In this document: positions 1 through 6,076 of the stretch, in pieces
Position numbering within the stretch: the first letter of the stretch is position 1
How the letters are laid out: each line of letters starts with the position of its first letter
Assembly: GCA_003151315.1 (NCBI GenBank)
Contig: PLXF01000111.1
Span: 1 to 6,511 of the forward strand
DNA: 6,511 nucleotides
Direction of reading: 5' to 3'
Origin: Parachlamydiales bacterium
Lineage (GTDB): Bacteria > Chlamydiota > Chlamydiia > Chlamydiales > SM23-39
Position numbers and translations under genes: made by a program
The notes under the pieces: model-generated
Told to the model about the DNA's origin: nothing
The model's input: the letters and a program-made list of their open reading frames with translations, nothing else
The model's database searches: none

Positions 1-287
1 CCGAAGAGATCCCCAAGCAACATTTTTTCATGAGAGAATGGCAAGCCAATCTCGGCCTCGCCTCCCGCTTTTGGTTTTTAACCCCTTATGGAGGGATTGA
101 CTATCTCCATTCCCGCATGCACATCCAGCACGGCCCCTCGACCCCCGCTGTAACCTATCGCAATAAAGAAAAAATCGGCTATTTTTACGGAATTACCATT
201 TCGCTCGGCCCTAAGCTGTTCGCCAATTTCGAGCGACGCGTAAGAAATGAGTTTGCCTACACCTTTTCAACCGTAGCCGTTTTTTAA
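1..287 (+). CDS. C-terminal part of an outer-membrane beta-barrel protein (5' end outside the window)
   Basis: The reading frame is open from base 3 to the TAA at 285-287, so the gene begins upstream of the window; the Met codon at 30 is probably internal. The roughly 94 visible residues alternate polar and hydrophobic/aromatic positions (for example GYFYGITISL and FAYTFSTVAVF) and end in Phe. This is the classical C-terminal signature of outer-membrane beta-barrels recognised by the BAM assembly machinery. The pattern resembles the MOMP-like porins that are expanded in environmental Chlamydiae, but I recall that family rather than prove it here. The stop codon overlaps the ATG of the next gene by one base, which suggests shared transcription and translational coupling. 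Another barrel family, such as an autotransporter end or a different porin, is possible. Confidence 0.6.
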   Translation, partial: EEIPKQHFFMREWQANLGLASRFWFLTPYGGIDYLHSRMHIQHGPSTPAVTYRNKEKIGYFYGITISLGPKLFANFERRVRNEFAYTFSTVAVF

Positions 288-1516
288 TGGAAGAGCATAC
301 CCAAGCCCGCTTCATCGTCGAAACCCTAGCCAATGCCGGCTTTGTCGCCTACTATGCGGGCGGCTGGGTCCGTGACCATCTCTTGCAGCACCCCTCCGAC
401 GACATCGACATCGCCACAAATGCTCCCCCCGAGACGATCCAGGCCCTTTTTTCCCACACCGTCCCCATCGGCATCGCCTTTGGGATCCTTCTCGTGATTA
501 TCAAGGGGCACCAATATGAGGTAGCCACTTTTCGACAGGATCTCGACTACCACGACGGGCGCCGCCCCTCGCGTATCTCCTTTGCCACAGCCGAACAAGA
601 CGCCCAGCGGCGCGACTTCACGATTAACGGCATGTTTTACGATCCCCTCCGCGAAATCATCCTCGACTTTGTAAACGGCAAAGAAGACCTACACCATAAA
701 ATCATCCGCGCCATCGGCAATCCCCACGAACGGATCAAAGAAGATCGCCTCCGGATGATCCGCGCCATTCGGCTCGCCTGTAGATTTAACTTCCACATCG
801 AACCCCTCACTGAAAAAGCCATCCGCGCCCACGCCAAAGAGCTATTCCCCGCCGTCGCGATCGAACGGGTCGTTCAAGAATTTCAAAAAGGGCTCGATTT
901 TAAAAAACTCAGACCGATGCTGATCCTGCTCCACGATTTTGCCCTTCTCCCCTCGATTTTCCCCGAACTGGAAGGGACGACGCTAGAAGAGATCAAAGAG
1001 CGGACCCAATGCCTCGACCACTTTCCTAAAGAGGCGCCCCTCATCGCCCATCTACTCACCCTGTTCCCCCATTTTTCCCTCGAAGCGCAGCAAAACCTGT
1101 GCAAAAAATTAAAAATATCCAATACCGATACGCAACAAATCACCTTCCTCTTTCGAGCCCAACAACTCCTAGCAAAGCCGCCCCACAGCGTCCCCGATTA
1201 CGACTGGGCCTATTTCTACGCCCATCCCGACAACTCCCTTGCCCTACATATCATCGCCGCTCCCCTAGAACCTGCCCAACGTACCGATTTTTACGAGGAA
1301 AACCAGAAACGGATTAACAGCCTCGCCCAACAAATTAACCGTATAGAAAAAAAAGATCCCGTCGTCAAATCGGCCGATTTACTTGAAGCGGGAATTGCTC
1401 CCGGCAAGCAGATGGGCCTATTACTGCGCGAAGCAGAACAAATCGCAATCAACCGTAGATTAGAAAATAAACAAATTGTTATGGAGACTCTAAAACAGAG
1501 TCCCCATTGGCCCTAA
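287..1516 (+). CDS. Class II CCA tRNA nucleotidyltransferase / poly(A) polymerase family protein
   Basis: A 409-residue cytoplasmic nucleotidyltransferase that adds nucleotides to RNA 3' ends: either CCA to tRNA or poly(A) tails. All class II signatures are present in order. GGWVRD (25-30) is followed by the catalytic DID (39-41), EVATFR (78-83, third carboxylate E78), RRDFTINGM (108-116), and the nucleotide-selecting EDRLR with MIRAIRLACRF (152-167). A helical C-terminal part binds RNA. The length is normal for bacterial members. Sequence alone does not separate a CCA enzyme from a poly(A) polymerase in this family (cca versus pcnB naming), so I give no symbol. The ATG shares a base with the upstream stop (TAATG), and the 3' end overlaps the Fic gene by 10 bases, so the three genes look co-transcribed. 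The coding strand is strikingly C-rich. Confidence 0.92.
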   Translation: MEEHTQARFIVETLANAGFVAYYAGGWVRDHLLQHPSDDIDIATNAPPETIQALFSHTVPIGIAFGILLVIIKGHQYEVATFRQDLDYHDGRRPSRISFATAEQDAQRRDFTINGMFYDPLREIILDFVNGKEDLHHKIIRAIGNPHERIKEDRLRMIRAIRLACRFNFHIEPLTEKAIRAHAKELFPAVAIERVVQEFQKGLDFKKLRPMLILLHDFALLPSIFPELEGTTLEEIKERTQCLDHFPKEAPLIAHLLTLFPHFSLEAQQNLCKKLKISNTDTQQITFLFRAQQLLAKPPHSVPDYDWAYFYAHPDNSLALHIIAAPLEPAQRTDFYEENQKRINSLAQQINRIEKKDPVVKSADLLEAGIAPGKQMGLLLREAEQIAINRRLENKQIVMETLKQSPHWP

Positions 1517-2253
1517 AAGATCTTGAGCCCTACATCCCCCCGCCGCTGCCGCTAAAAAATCTAGACAGCAGCAAACTCCTAGCCCCCTTGGACGCGGCCC
1601 GAGAGGCGCTCGCCCACTTCGAGCCACCCTCCCCAAAGCAAACACTTCTCCACAAAGAGGCTCTCGCCTCCTTTGGCCCCCATAAAAAACAAGAGCGCCC
1701 CGTAAAAAGCGATCAACACATTCGTCAACTCTGCGCCGGCTACACATTTGCCGCTACGTGGGCAAAAACAAAACAGCTAAATGCCCCCTTCTTCCTCGGC
1801 CTAAAAAAAATAATCAAAAACGATACAGACGGATTTCGAAAAATCCAAGGGTGGATAGGTCCAGCCGGCCACCCCATTGAAGCTGCCTATTATCTTCCGC
1901 CGCCCCCGCAAAAAGTTCCCGCCCTCATGCAAAATTTAAGCTGTTATTTGGCAAACACAAAGGAGGAGCCGCTCACCCAATTAGCCATCAGTTTTGCGCA
2001 ACTTCTCCTTATCCACCCCTTTTTAGATGGAAACGGCCGCGTAGCGAGGGCCCTTATCCCCACCTTTCTGTGGAAAAGAAAACTAATCGCCCAACCATTT
2101 TTTTTCATGAGCGCCTATTTTGAAAAAAACCGCCTCGCCTATTTCCGAAAACTATACGACATTTCCAATGACAATGCCTGGGAAGAGTGGATTATTTTCT
2201 TTCTCGAAGGAATTCATTTTTCAAGCACGAAAGGTACGCGTTCACGGGAGTAG
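1507..2253 (+). CDS. Fic/DOC-family protein (probable AMPylase), C-terminally short
   Basis: A 248-residue Fic-domain protein, expected to transfer AMP (or another nucleotide-derived group) to a hydroxyl of a target protein. The N-terminus (IPPPLPL at 10-16 and the helix after it) matches the Fic_N domain of class II Fic proteins. FRKIQGWIGP (110-119) and AYYLPPPPQKVP (127-138) form the target-binding flap region. The active-site motif HPFLDGNGRVAR (170-181) fits HPFx(D/E)GNGRxxR fully, so catalysis should be possible. The usual inhibitory motif (S/T)xxxE(G/N) is not recognisable: where EALxSSxIEG is expected, the protein reads EALASFGPHK (51-60). After WEEWIIFFLEGI (225-236) only 12 residues remain, while relatives usually continue for about 100 more, so the C-terminal part is missing. 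TTG at 1507 is the only candidate start after the in-frame stop at 1468, and it gives a 10-base overlap with the gene upstream. Confidence 0.88.
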   Translation: MALKDLEPYIPPPLPLKNLDSSKLLAPLDAAREALAHFEPPSPKQTLLHKEALASFGPHKKQERPVKSDQHIRQLCAGYTFAATWAKTKQLNAPFFLGLKKIIKNDTDGFRKIQGWIGPAGHPIEAAYYLPPPPQKVPALMQNLSCYLANTKEEPLTQLAISFAQLLLIHPFLDGNGRVARALIPTFLWKRKLIAQPFFFMSAYFEKNRLAYFRKLYDISNDNAWEEWIIFFLEGIHFSSTKGTRSRE

Positions 2254-2423
2254 GAGGGACTCTTCGTAGGAGAAATCACCCCAAAATGGGAGCTCTAGGA
2301 CAGGGTTTTCAGGTCAAAAGGAGTGTTTTTGATCACTTTTTATGCCCTGCACATACTTTGTCACCCCTGTTTTTCTCTATGGGAAGGGGACCCCCACCCA
2401 CACACCTCCGCGAACGCGTACCT
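2232..2423. repeat. 12-bp inverted repeat bracketing a ~190-bp gene-free segment that cuts into the end of fic
   Basis: The left arm at 2232-2243 (AGGTACGCGTTC) is the exact reverse complement of the right arm at 2412-2423. The left arm, with the bases just after it, encodes the odd last residues of the Fic protein (KGTRSRE) and leads straight into its stop codon. The right arm ends where the sequence turns strongly AT-rich. This is what a small non-autonomous inserted element would look like, but no target-site duplication is obvious and no transposase is encoded. Arm-to-arm identity is clear; the mobile-element reading is inference. Confidence 0.5.
2312..2341 (+). terminator. Possible intrinsic terminator downstream of the OMP-nucleotidyltransferase-fic run
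   Basis: An 8-bp stem (2312-2319 GGTCAAAA with 2327-2334 TTTTGATC, one G-U pair) encloses a 7-base loop and is followed after two bases by a run of five T's at 2337-2341. The position, after the last gene of the upstream run and before the toxin gene, makes sense. The stem is AT-rich and weak, so this is tentative. Confidence 0.35.
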
Positions 2424-2518
2424 AAATTTAAAATAAATTTTATATCTATCGCATAAATAGTAAAAAATTTACAATACAGAGCCCTCTATATCAAAAAACT
2501 CTTGATAAAGAAGCTCTT
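2424..2518 (+). promoter_or_regulatory. AT-rich leader and probable promoter region of the toxin gene
   Basis: The sequence changes abruptly from GC-rich to very AT-rich just upstream of the toxin gene. It contains TTTAAA (2427-2432), TTTACA (2468-2473), TATATC (2441-2446 and 2487-2492) and CATAAA (2452-2457). No pair of boxes has convincing sigma-70 sequence and spacing, so I do not name exact -35/-10 sites. A weak purine-rich ribosome site, AAGAAG at 2508-2513, lies 5 bases before the ATG at 2519. Apart from the inverted repeat and the hairpin, I see no gene in 2254-2518. Confidence 0.35.
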
Positions 2519-4084
2519 ATGCGATACTCAAAATTTTTCACCAACTCTCTTTCTCTCTGTATTATCCCGTCATTAGTGGCTCATCCTCTAGACGACATAC
2601 CAAATATCCACATTCCTACTCAGCGCACCTTCCAAAGCAATGCTGGAGGACTTGTCGAAATAAATAACGAACAGTTTAGCTACGACGATATCCTCGAACT
2701 GATTGAAGAAATTGAATCCGGCGACATCGAAGAAAGCTGCGCTCCCGAAGAAATTGATGGGATCAATCGATTTATAGCTATGCTGGCCTCTCAGGGCATT
2801 CTTCCTGGCGATACCTACCAGGAATTCGTTCTAAACGGGGACATTCAAGAGCTCTTATCCAAAAATGATAACGATTACAGATTTGCTTACTCGCTTGATG
2901 GGGGATATTCTATTGAGCCGGCTGTGTTCTATGGACAAGCAAATGGAATCCTTTGCAAGAGTTGGGTCAAAAAACAGTGGGATCACACCAGAAAGTTCGT
3001 CAAAAAACATAAAAAAGAAATCATCATCGGGGTGGCTATCGTTGTCGCCGTTGCTGTAACGGTAACGGTTATAGTAATTGTATGCTCAAGCAGTGCTGCC
3101 GCAACTGCCGTAGGTTCAGCAGCTGGCGCTACGGCTGGAGCATGTTCGGGAGATTCATCGCAATCGCAGTCTAATAGTAGTGGCAGCAGTGAGAATATTG
3201 CAGCTGAACCAGAGCCGCAAACAGTCGAAGCAAGTCCAATACCAAACAACGAAGTTCCACAAATAATCGAAGTTGGACCAATACCAATTAACGAAGTTCC
3301 CCTCCTAAGTGAAGTAATCTCTGAACAGGTCAATGAGTTCAAGAATCACATGGCGGCTGAATCTCTCATAAACCCGGATAAGTCCCTAGATCCCGAGTCA
3401 CCATCTTTTACAGAGAATGCCAGAAAATTCGGAATTGTCCTGGCTCACAAAGCATTTGAAGAGGTAGCAGGAATTGTCTCGGTGGTTCCTCAAGGACTTG
3501 AAGAGATCAGAGAGATTGGAGAGCTCTTCATCCCAAGCAGCATATGCGATTTTCAGCCAGATGACCTGTTCAATCCTCTCGGGAATTTTGAGGATAGAGT
3601 TGATAAAGGACATGAGGCGATCGATCACTTTTTTGGGGTAGACCAATCACACGCTTATGTCAGAAGTTCTGGCAATCAGACTGAATGTGCCATTGGAATC
3701 CTCCCGCCGCCAAGCTTTTTCGGTTCCCTTGTCGCAACCGAAGGCAGAGTCGCAGCGACCCAGGTTTCTTCAACCTGTGGATGGAGAGTTGGTCAGCCTA
3801 TCCAGAACCGGACATTCTGGGGCGGGGTGCCTAAATGGAGTACAGTTAGAGGCAGATATTGGAAAAATGAGGCATACTTGAACAAATCTAGCTACAGACA
3901 GAGCGACTTGGAGCGTATGCAGAGGGGATTGGCGCCTCAAAGAATAAATAAGAATGCTGGGCAGATTGAAAGTATGGAACTTCACCATATCCCTTCACAA
4001 AAAGACGGTGGGTTATTTGACTTCATTAAGGTCTGGCCGGAAGAACATGCCAACATAGATCCAAACAGATACTTAGGACGATGA
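2519..4084 (+). CDS. Secreted polymorphic toxin with C-terminal LHH-type HNH/Endo VII nuclease domain
   Basis: A 521-residue multi-part protein. Residues 1-21 look like a signal peptide (positive start, hydrophobic SLSLCIIPSLVA, possible cleavage after Ala21). Residues 50-115 are acidic and probably helical. A basic stretch (151-167) precedes a strong membrane segment (168-189), followed by an Ala/Gly/Ser-rich linker (190-225) and two tandem 14-residue repeats (237-264). Residues 295-395 are of unknown function. The C-terminal module (about 429-521) has VRGRYWKNEA (443-452), GLAPQ (470-474), MELHH (486-490), DGG (496-498), WPEEHA (506-511) and DPNRY (514-518). This matches my knowledge of the LHH nucleases of the HNH/Endo VII treble-clef superfamily, known as toxin tips of bacterial polymorphic toxins; H489 and H490 are likely active-site or metal residues. 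The stop overlaps the presumed immunity gene. I see no Hint, RHS or VgrG part, so the export route is open. Toxin activity is inferred. Confidence 0.8.
   Translation: MRYSKFFTNSLSLCIIPSLVAHPLDDIPNIHIPTQRTFQSNAGGLVEINNEQFSYDDILELIEEIESGDIEESCAPEEIDGINRFIAMLASQGILPGDTYQEFVLNGDIQELLSKNDNDYRFAYSLDGGYSIEPAVFYGQANGILCKSWVKKQWDHTRKFVKKHKKEIIIGVAIVVAVAVTVTVIVIVCSSSAAATAVGSAAGATAGACSGDSSQSQSNSSGSSENIAAEPEPQTVEASPIPNNEVPQIIEVGPIPINEVPLLSEVISEQVNEFKNHMAAESLINPDKSLDPESPSFTENARKFGIVLAHKAFEEVAGIVSVVPQGLEEIREIGELFIPSSICDFQPDDLFNPLGNFEDRVDKGHEAIDHFFGVDQSHAYVRSSGNQTECAIGILPPPSFFGSLVATEGRVAATQVSSTCGWRVGQPIQNRTFWGGVPKWSTVRGRYWKNEAYLNKSSYRQSDLERMQRGLAPQRINKNAGQIESMELHHIPSQKDGGLFDFIKVWPEEHANIDPNRYLGR
3227..3310 (+). 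repeat. Two tandem 42-bp units encoding a Pro-rich 14-residue repeat in the toxin linker
   Basis: The toxin carries two consecutive copies of the pattern E-(A/V)-(S/G)-PIP-x-NEVP-x-x-x, at residues 237-250 and 251-264. The DNA units (3227-3268 and 3269-3310) are visibly related. The stretch lies between the Ala/Gly/Ser-rich linker after the membrane segment and the helical middle region. It probably works as a flexible spacer and may vary in copy number between strains. Confidence 0.75.
4075..4078 (+). promoter_or_regulatory. Ribosome binding site that favours the 4087 start of immunity gene 1
   Basis: AGGA lies inside the last codons of the toxin gene. It is 8 bases from the ATG at 4087 but only 2 bases from the ATG at 4081 that forms the ATGA overlap with the toxin stop. 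Spacing therefore favours 4087. The two paralogues agree: their N-termini align with the Met at 4087, not with the one two residues earlier. Confidence 0.6.
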
Positions 4085-4086
4085 TT

Positions 4087-4599
4087 ATGACTGACTTTAG
4101 CGAAAAATTCATGGAATCCAGAGGAGAACCCATCATCCACAACGGGCAAACATTACATTTGTCTCATAAATTCCCAGTGAAGGATGGAGATGTTCTTTTG
4201 ATCTTCATTGAGAAAACGAATAGCGATTGCCGTCAAGGGGTATGTATCGACATAACAGGATCCTGCGAGCTGAATGGGGAAATTTACAATATGGGAAAGG
4301 GTGTCAGAATGCTATTTTGGGAAGACACTTCTCCGGAAGAGATCAAACTTACGGTTCACACAAAGCGAGGGTTTGTTTGGGTGGAGAACATTTGGGAAAA
4401 AACCAGCGTCCAGGTCTTATCCTCTACCAATGGAGAAAATGTCACCAAGGAATCTAAACATGTAGAAAGCCGCTATTACGGATCAGCTATGATCGTTGAA
4501 GAAATCGATAACGGGATTAGGTACAGATGCAATGACTGGCATCCGGATGAAAACTTTGATGATATCGTTTTCACGGTTACAAAGCAGAAAGAACAGTAA
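4087..4599 (+). CDS. Presumed immunity protein 1, cognate to the intact LHH toxin
   Basis: A 170-residue soluble protein with no signal peptide or membrane segment, expected in the cytoplasm. Its place immediately after the toxin module, plus two further copies downstream, is typical of immunity proteins that bind and block a toxin tip; I do not recognise the family by name. The shared core across the three copies is FPV (29-31), QGxCIDITGxCE (50-61), GKGxRMLFW (70-78), a paired xMIxEEI / NGxRYRC block near the C-terminus, and the ending QKEQ. Predicted strands dominate. Compared with copies 2 and 3 it has Ser instead of His in the ITGHCE motif. An alternative start at 4081 would add two residues and create a 4-base ATGA overlap with the toxin; spacing and paralogue alignment favour 4087. 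Translation is probably coupled to the toxin. The role is inferred from context, not from homology. Confidence 0.72.
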   Translation: MTDFSEKFMESRGEPIIHNGQTLHLSHKFPVKDGDVLLIFIEKTNSDCRQGVCIDITGSCELNGEIYNMGKGVRMLFWEDTSPEEIKLTVHTKRGFVWVENIWEKTSVQVLSSTNGENVTKESKHVESRYYGSAMIVEEIDNGIRYRCNDWHPDENFDDIVFTVTKQKEQ

Positions 4600-4970
4600 A
4601 AACACAACCTAAAATCAAGCCATCCTCTCTAGATAATACGCTCTGAATAACTGACTCTATTCTATCCCAATTCACAAGCAACGCACTCAGAACCGAACAT
4701 TTTGGGGCGGAGTGCCTAAATGGAGTGCAGTTCGAAGTAGACATTGGAAAAATCAGGCGCAATGGGCAAAATCTAACTCGGGCCACAAGTACGGCGCTGA
4801 AAATATTCCTCGAATGGAACGAGGTCTGGCCCCTCAACAATTCAATCCAAAAACAGGCCAAATGGAAAGTATGGAATTGCATCACACCCCCCCCCCAGAG
4901 AGAAGGCGGCCTTTTCAACTTCATAGAGGTATGGCCGAAGGAACACGCTGAACTAGACCCAAACAGATAT
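4585..4970 (+). repeat. Direct repeat R1 (386 bp), partner of R2
   Basis: Bases 4585-4970 match 6062-6447 with no gaps and 11 mismatches that I count by eye (about 97% identity). The repeat begins in the last codons of an immunity gene (QKEQ and stop), runs through an 80-100 bp non-coding leader, and continues through nearly the whole nuclease module. It ends about a dozen bases before the toxin stop codon of R1. Beyond both edges the similarity drops to that of distant paralogues or to nothing. Confidence 0.95.
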
Positions 4971-4982
4971 TTGGGATATTAA
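4655..4982 (+). pseudogene. Headless LHH toxin-tip cassette 1, frameshifted at a poly-C tract
   Basis: The frame open after the TGA at 4652-4654 aligns with the intact toxin tip from the codon at 4688 (QNRTFWGG). It contains VRSRHWKNQA, GLAPQ and MELHH, the last with His codons at 4880-4885. Right after these comes a run of ten C's, and the homologous sequence continues in another frame (REGGLFNF, VWPKEHAELDPNRYLGY) to the TAA at 4980-4982. Nine C's would join both parts into an almost perfect match to the intact toxin C-terminus. As written, translation would leave this frame and stop at 4949-4951. No ATG precedes the module in frame; GTG at 4712 is the first plausible start and would omit the first residues. 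It lacks the export and membrane parts, so it is best read as an orphan tip or recombination donor. It ends one base before immunity gene 2. Confidence 0.8.
4887..4896 (+). repeat. Ten-C homopolymer tract at the frameshift site of cassette 1
   Basis: An uninterrupted run of ten C's directly follows the Leu-His-His codons of cassette 1 and coincides with the frame switch. In R2 the same ten positions read CTCCCTCCAC, so the tract is unbroken only in R1. Homopolymers of this length are prone to slipped-strand mispairing, and loss of one C restores the frame. Read errors in homopolymers are the main alternative. Confidence 0.85.
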
Positions 4983-4983
4983 T

Positions 4984-5493
4984 ATGTCAAGTTATGAAAA
5001 CCTGTTTATACAGGCAAAGAGCGGCGTCGTTGAACACAACGGAATGAAGCTTTATTTAATCGATAAATTTCCAGTTGAAAATGGGGATATTCTTCTCTGT
5101 TCCATCGAAAAAACCAGCAGCAACAGACGCCAGGGTTTTTGTATTGATATTACAGGCCATTGCGAGATGAATGGTGAGATTTTTAAGCAAGGAAAAGGTA
5201 TTCGAATGTTATTTTGGGAGGATACCACGCCAAAGCAATTTAAACTTAAAATATTCACCAAAAAAGAGTTTGTCTGGATTCAGAATATTTGTGAGTGGGA
5301 AGTTCCAAATCGTACAAGCGATCTAAAAGACGGATTTATGAAAACGATTGATTCTGGCCATAACGGAGCGGCTATGATCATTGAGGAGATAGAGAACGGT
5401 CGTCGGTATCGGTGCAGCGACACATCATCGGCAGAGAAAGAAGACCCGTTCGGAGACATAATTTTCACCGTCCAAAGACAGAAAGAACAGTAA
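4984..5493 (+). CDS. Presumed immunity protein 2, paired with toxin-tip cassette 1
   Basis: A 169-residue paralogue of immunity protein 1. About half of the aligned residues in the first 105 positions are identical, with the same core blocks (FPV, CIDITGHCE, GKGIRMLFW, AAMIIEEIENGRRYRC, terminal QKEQ). The middle part (about 105-125) and the segment before the last strand differ most, as expected for surfaces fitted to different toxins. The ATG lies one base after the stop of cassette 1, and GGGA at 4973-4976, inside the cassette, sits 7 bases before it as a ribosome site. The reading frame is intact even though the toxin module before it is broken, which fits retention for protection against related toxins. 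The family is unrecognised and the function is inferred from position and paralogy. Confidence 0.7.
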   Translation: MSSYENLFIQAKSGVVEHNGMKLYLIDKFPVENGDILLCSIEKTSSNRRQGFCIDITGHCEMNGEIFKQGKGIRMLFWEDTTPKQFKLKIFTKKEFVWIQNICEWEVPNRTSDLKDGFMKTIDSGHNGAAMIIEEIENGRRYRCSDTSSAEKEDPFGDIIFTVQRQKEQ

Positions 5494-5515
5494 AACCCAG
5501 CCTAAAATCAGGCCA
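5479..5515 (+). repeat. Shared 3' tail of the immunity genes, third copy
   Basis: The last codons of immunity gene 2 and about 22 bases after its stop match the first ~38 bases of R1 and R2 (CAGAAAGAACAGTAAAA, then a near-identical CCTAAAATCA block) with one gap and a few changes. The tail thus follows all three immunity genes. It shows that each immunity gene has travelled with the same downstream flank, and it may serve as a recombination anchor. Confidence 0.75.
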
Positions 5516-5542
5516 ATCTTTATTGATCCATAGGACATTAAG

Positions 5543-6076
5543 ATGCCAAGCTTTGACGAACTCTTTGCCGAGGCTCATTCTCAAGGAACCTCGGTATACT
5601 ATAAAGGAACAAAAATCGAAAGAATCGATAGATTTCCAGTCAAAAACCAAGACGTCCTCATTTGTTCGATAGAAGAGGCACTCAAAAGACCAGGATACCT
5701 TCAGGGCTTCTGTATTGACATCACTGGCCATTGCGAGCTGGATGGGGTCGTCCACAAAAAAGGAAAGGGCATTCGAATGCTATTTTGGGACAGTCATTCT
5801 TCCAAGGAAATCAGATTGAAAGTATTCACGAAACTTGATCATGTGATCATCTACAACACCTGCGAGAAAGACGTAACATATCTAGGGAACGACGTGGATG
5901 GATCTCCGCTTGAGCGTCATTCAAAAACTCTCGATTATTGCTATAATGGCGCCGCGATGATCGTCGAGGAGATTAAAAACGGTCGTCGCTATCGATGCAG
6001 AGATACAAACGGAGCTGAAAAGCCATTTCCTTTTAACGACATCGTCTTCACGGTTACAAGACAGAAAGAACAGTAA
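5543..6076 (+). CDS. Presumed immunity protein 3 (no toxin tip of its own directly upstream)
   Basis: A 177-residue paralogue of immunity proteins 1 and 2 with the same blocks: FPV, QGFCIDITGHCE, GKGIRMLFW, YNGAAMIVEEIKNGRRYRC, DIVFTVTRQKEQ. It is slightly longer, with extra residues near the N-terminus, in the loop after IEE, and in the middle segment around 110-130. AGGA at 5532-5535, 7 bases before the ATG, is a good ribosome site. Only 49 bases separate it from immunity gene 2, with no toxin remnant between them, so it is an orphan immunity gene or its toxin tip was deleted. R2 starts within its last codons. Function is inferred from paralogy. Confidence 0.68.
   Translation: MPSFDELFAEAHSQGTSVYYKGTKIERIDRFPVKNQDVLICSIEEALKRPGYLQGFCIDITGHCELDGVVHKKGKGIRMLFWDSHSSKEIRLKVFTKLDHVIIYNTCEKDVTYLGNDVDGSPLERHSKTLDYCYNGAAMIVEEIKNGRRYRCRDTNGAEKPFPFNDIVFTVTRQKEQ

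Noticed and set aside
326..598. Minus-strand open frame inside the nucleotidyltransferase gene
   Set aside because: It is opposite the best-conserved catalytic part of a well-supported gene and is Gly/Val-rich shadow sequence.
2187..2456. Open frame overlapping the end of fic, considered as the missing Fic C-terminus after a frameshift
   Set aside because: Its residues after the overlap do not resemble the usual Fic C-terminal extension. It is low-quality sequence rich in Arg, Pro and Phe and crosses the inverted repeat and hairpin.
4600..4680. Possible own promoter for cassette 1 (GATAAT at 4632-4637)
   Set aside because: No acceptable -35 box stands at 16-18 bases, and the same bases are simply part of the repeated leader.
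4577..4924. Long minus-strand open frame over cassette 1, with a near-identical one at 6054-6488 over cassette 2
   Set aside because: Both lie opposite R1/R2, whose plus strand clearly aligns with the toxin tip in two frames. The minus frames look alike only because the DNA is repeated, and neither has a ribosome site or protein-like pattern.
4725..4982. The 85-residue frame over cassette 1 as an independent small gene
   Set aside because: Only its last third is homologous to the toxin. The first two thirds are an out-of-frame reading of the module, so it is one side of the frameshifted pseudogene.
5500..5514. Small hairpin GCCT-AAAATC-AGGC after immunity gene 2 as a terminator
   Set aside because: The stem is only 4 bp, no T-run follows directly, and the equivalent copies after immunity genes 1 and 3 do not keep the pairing.
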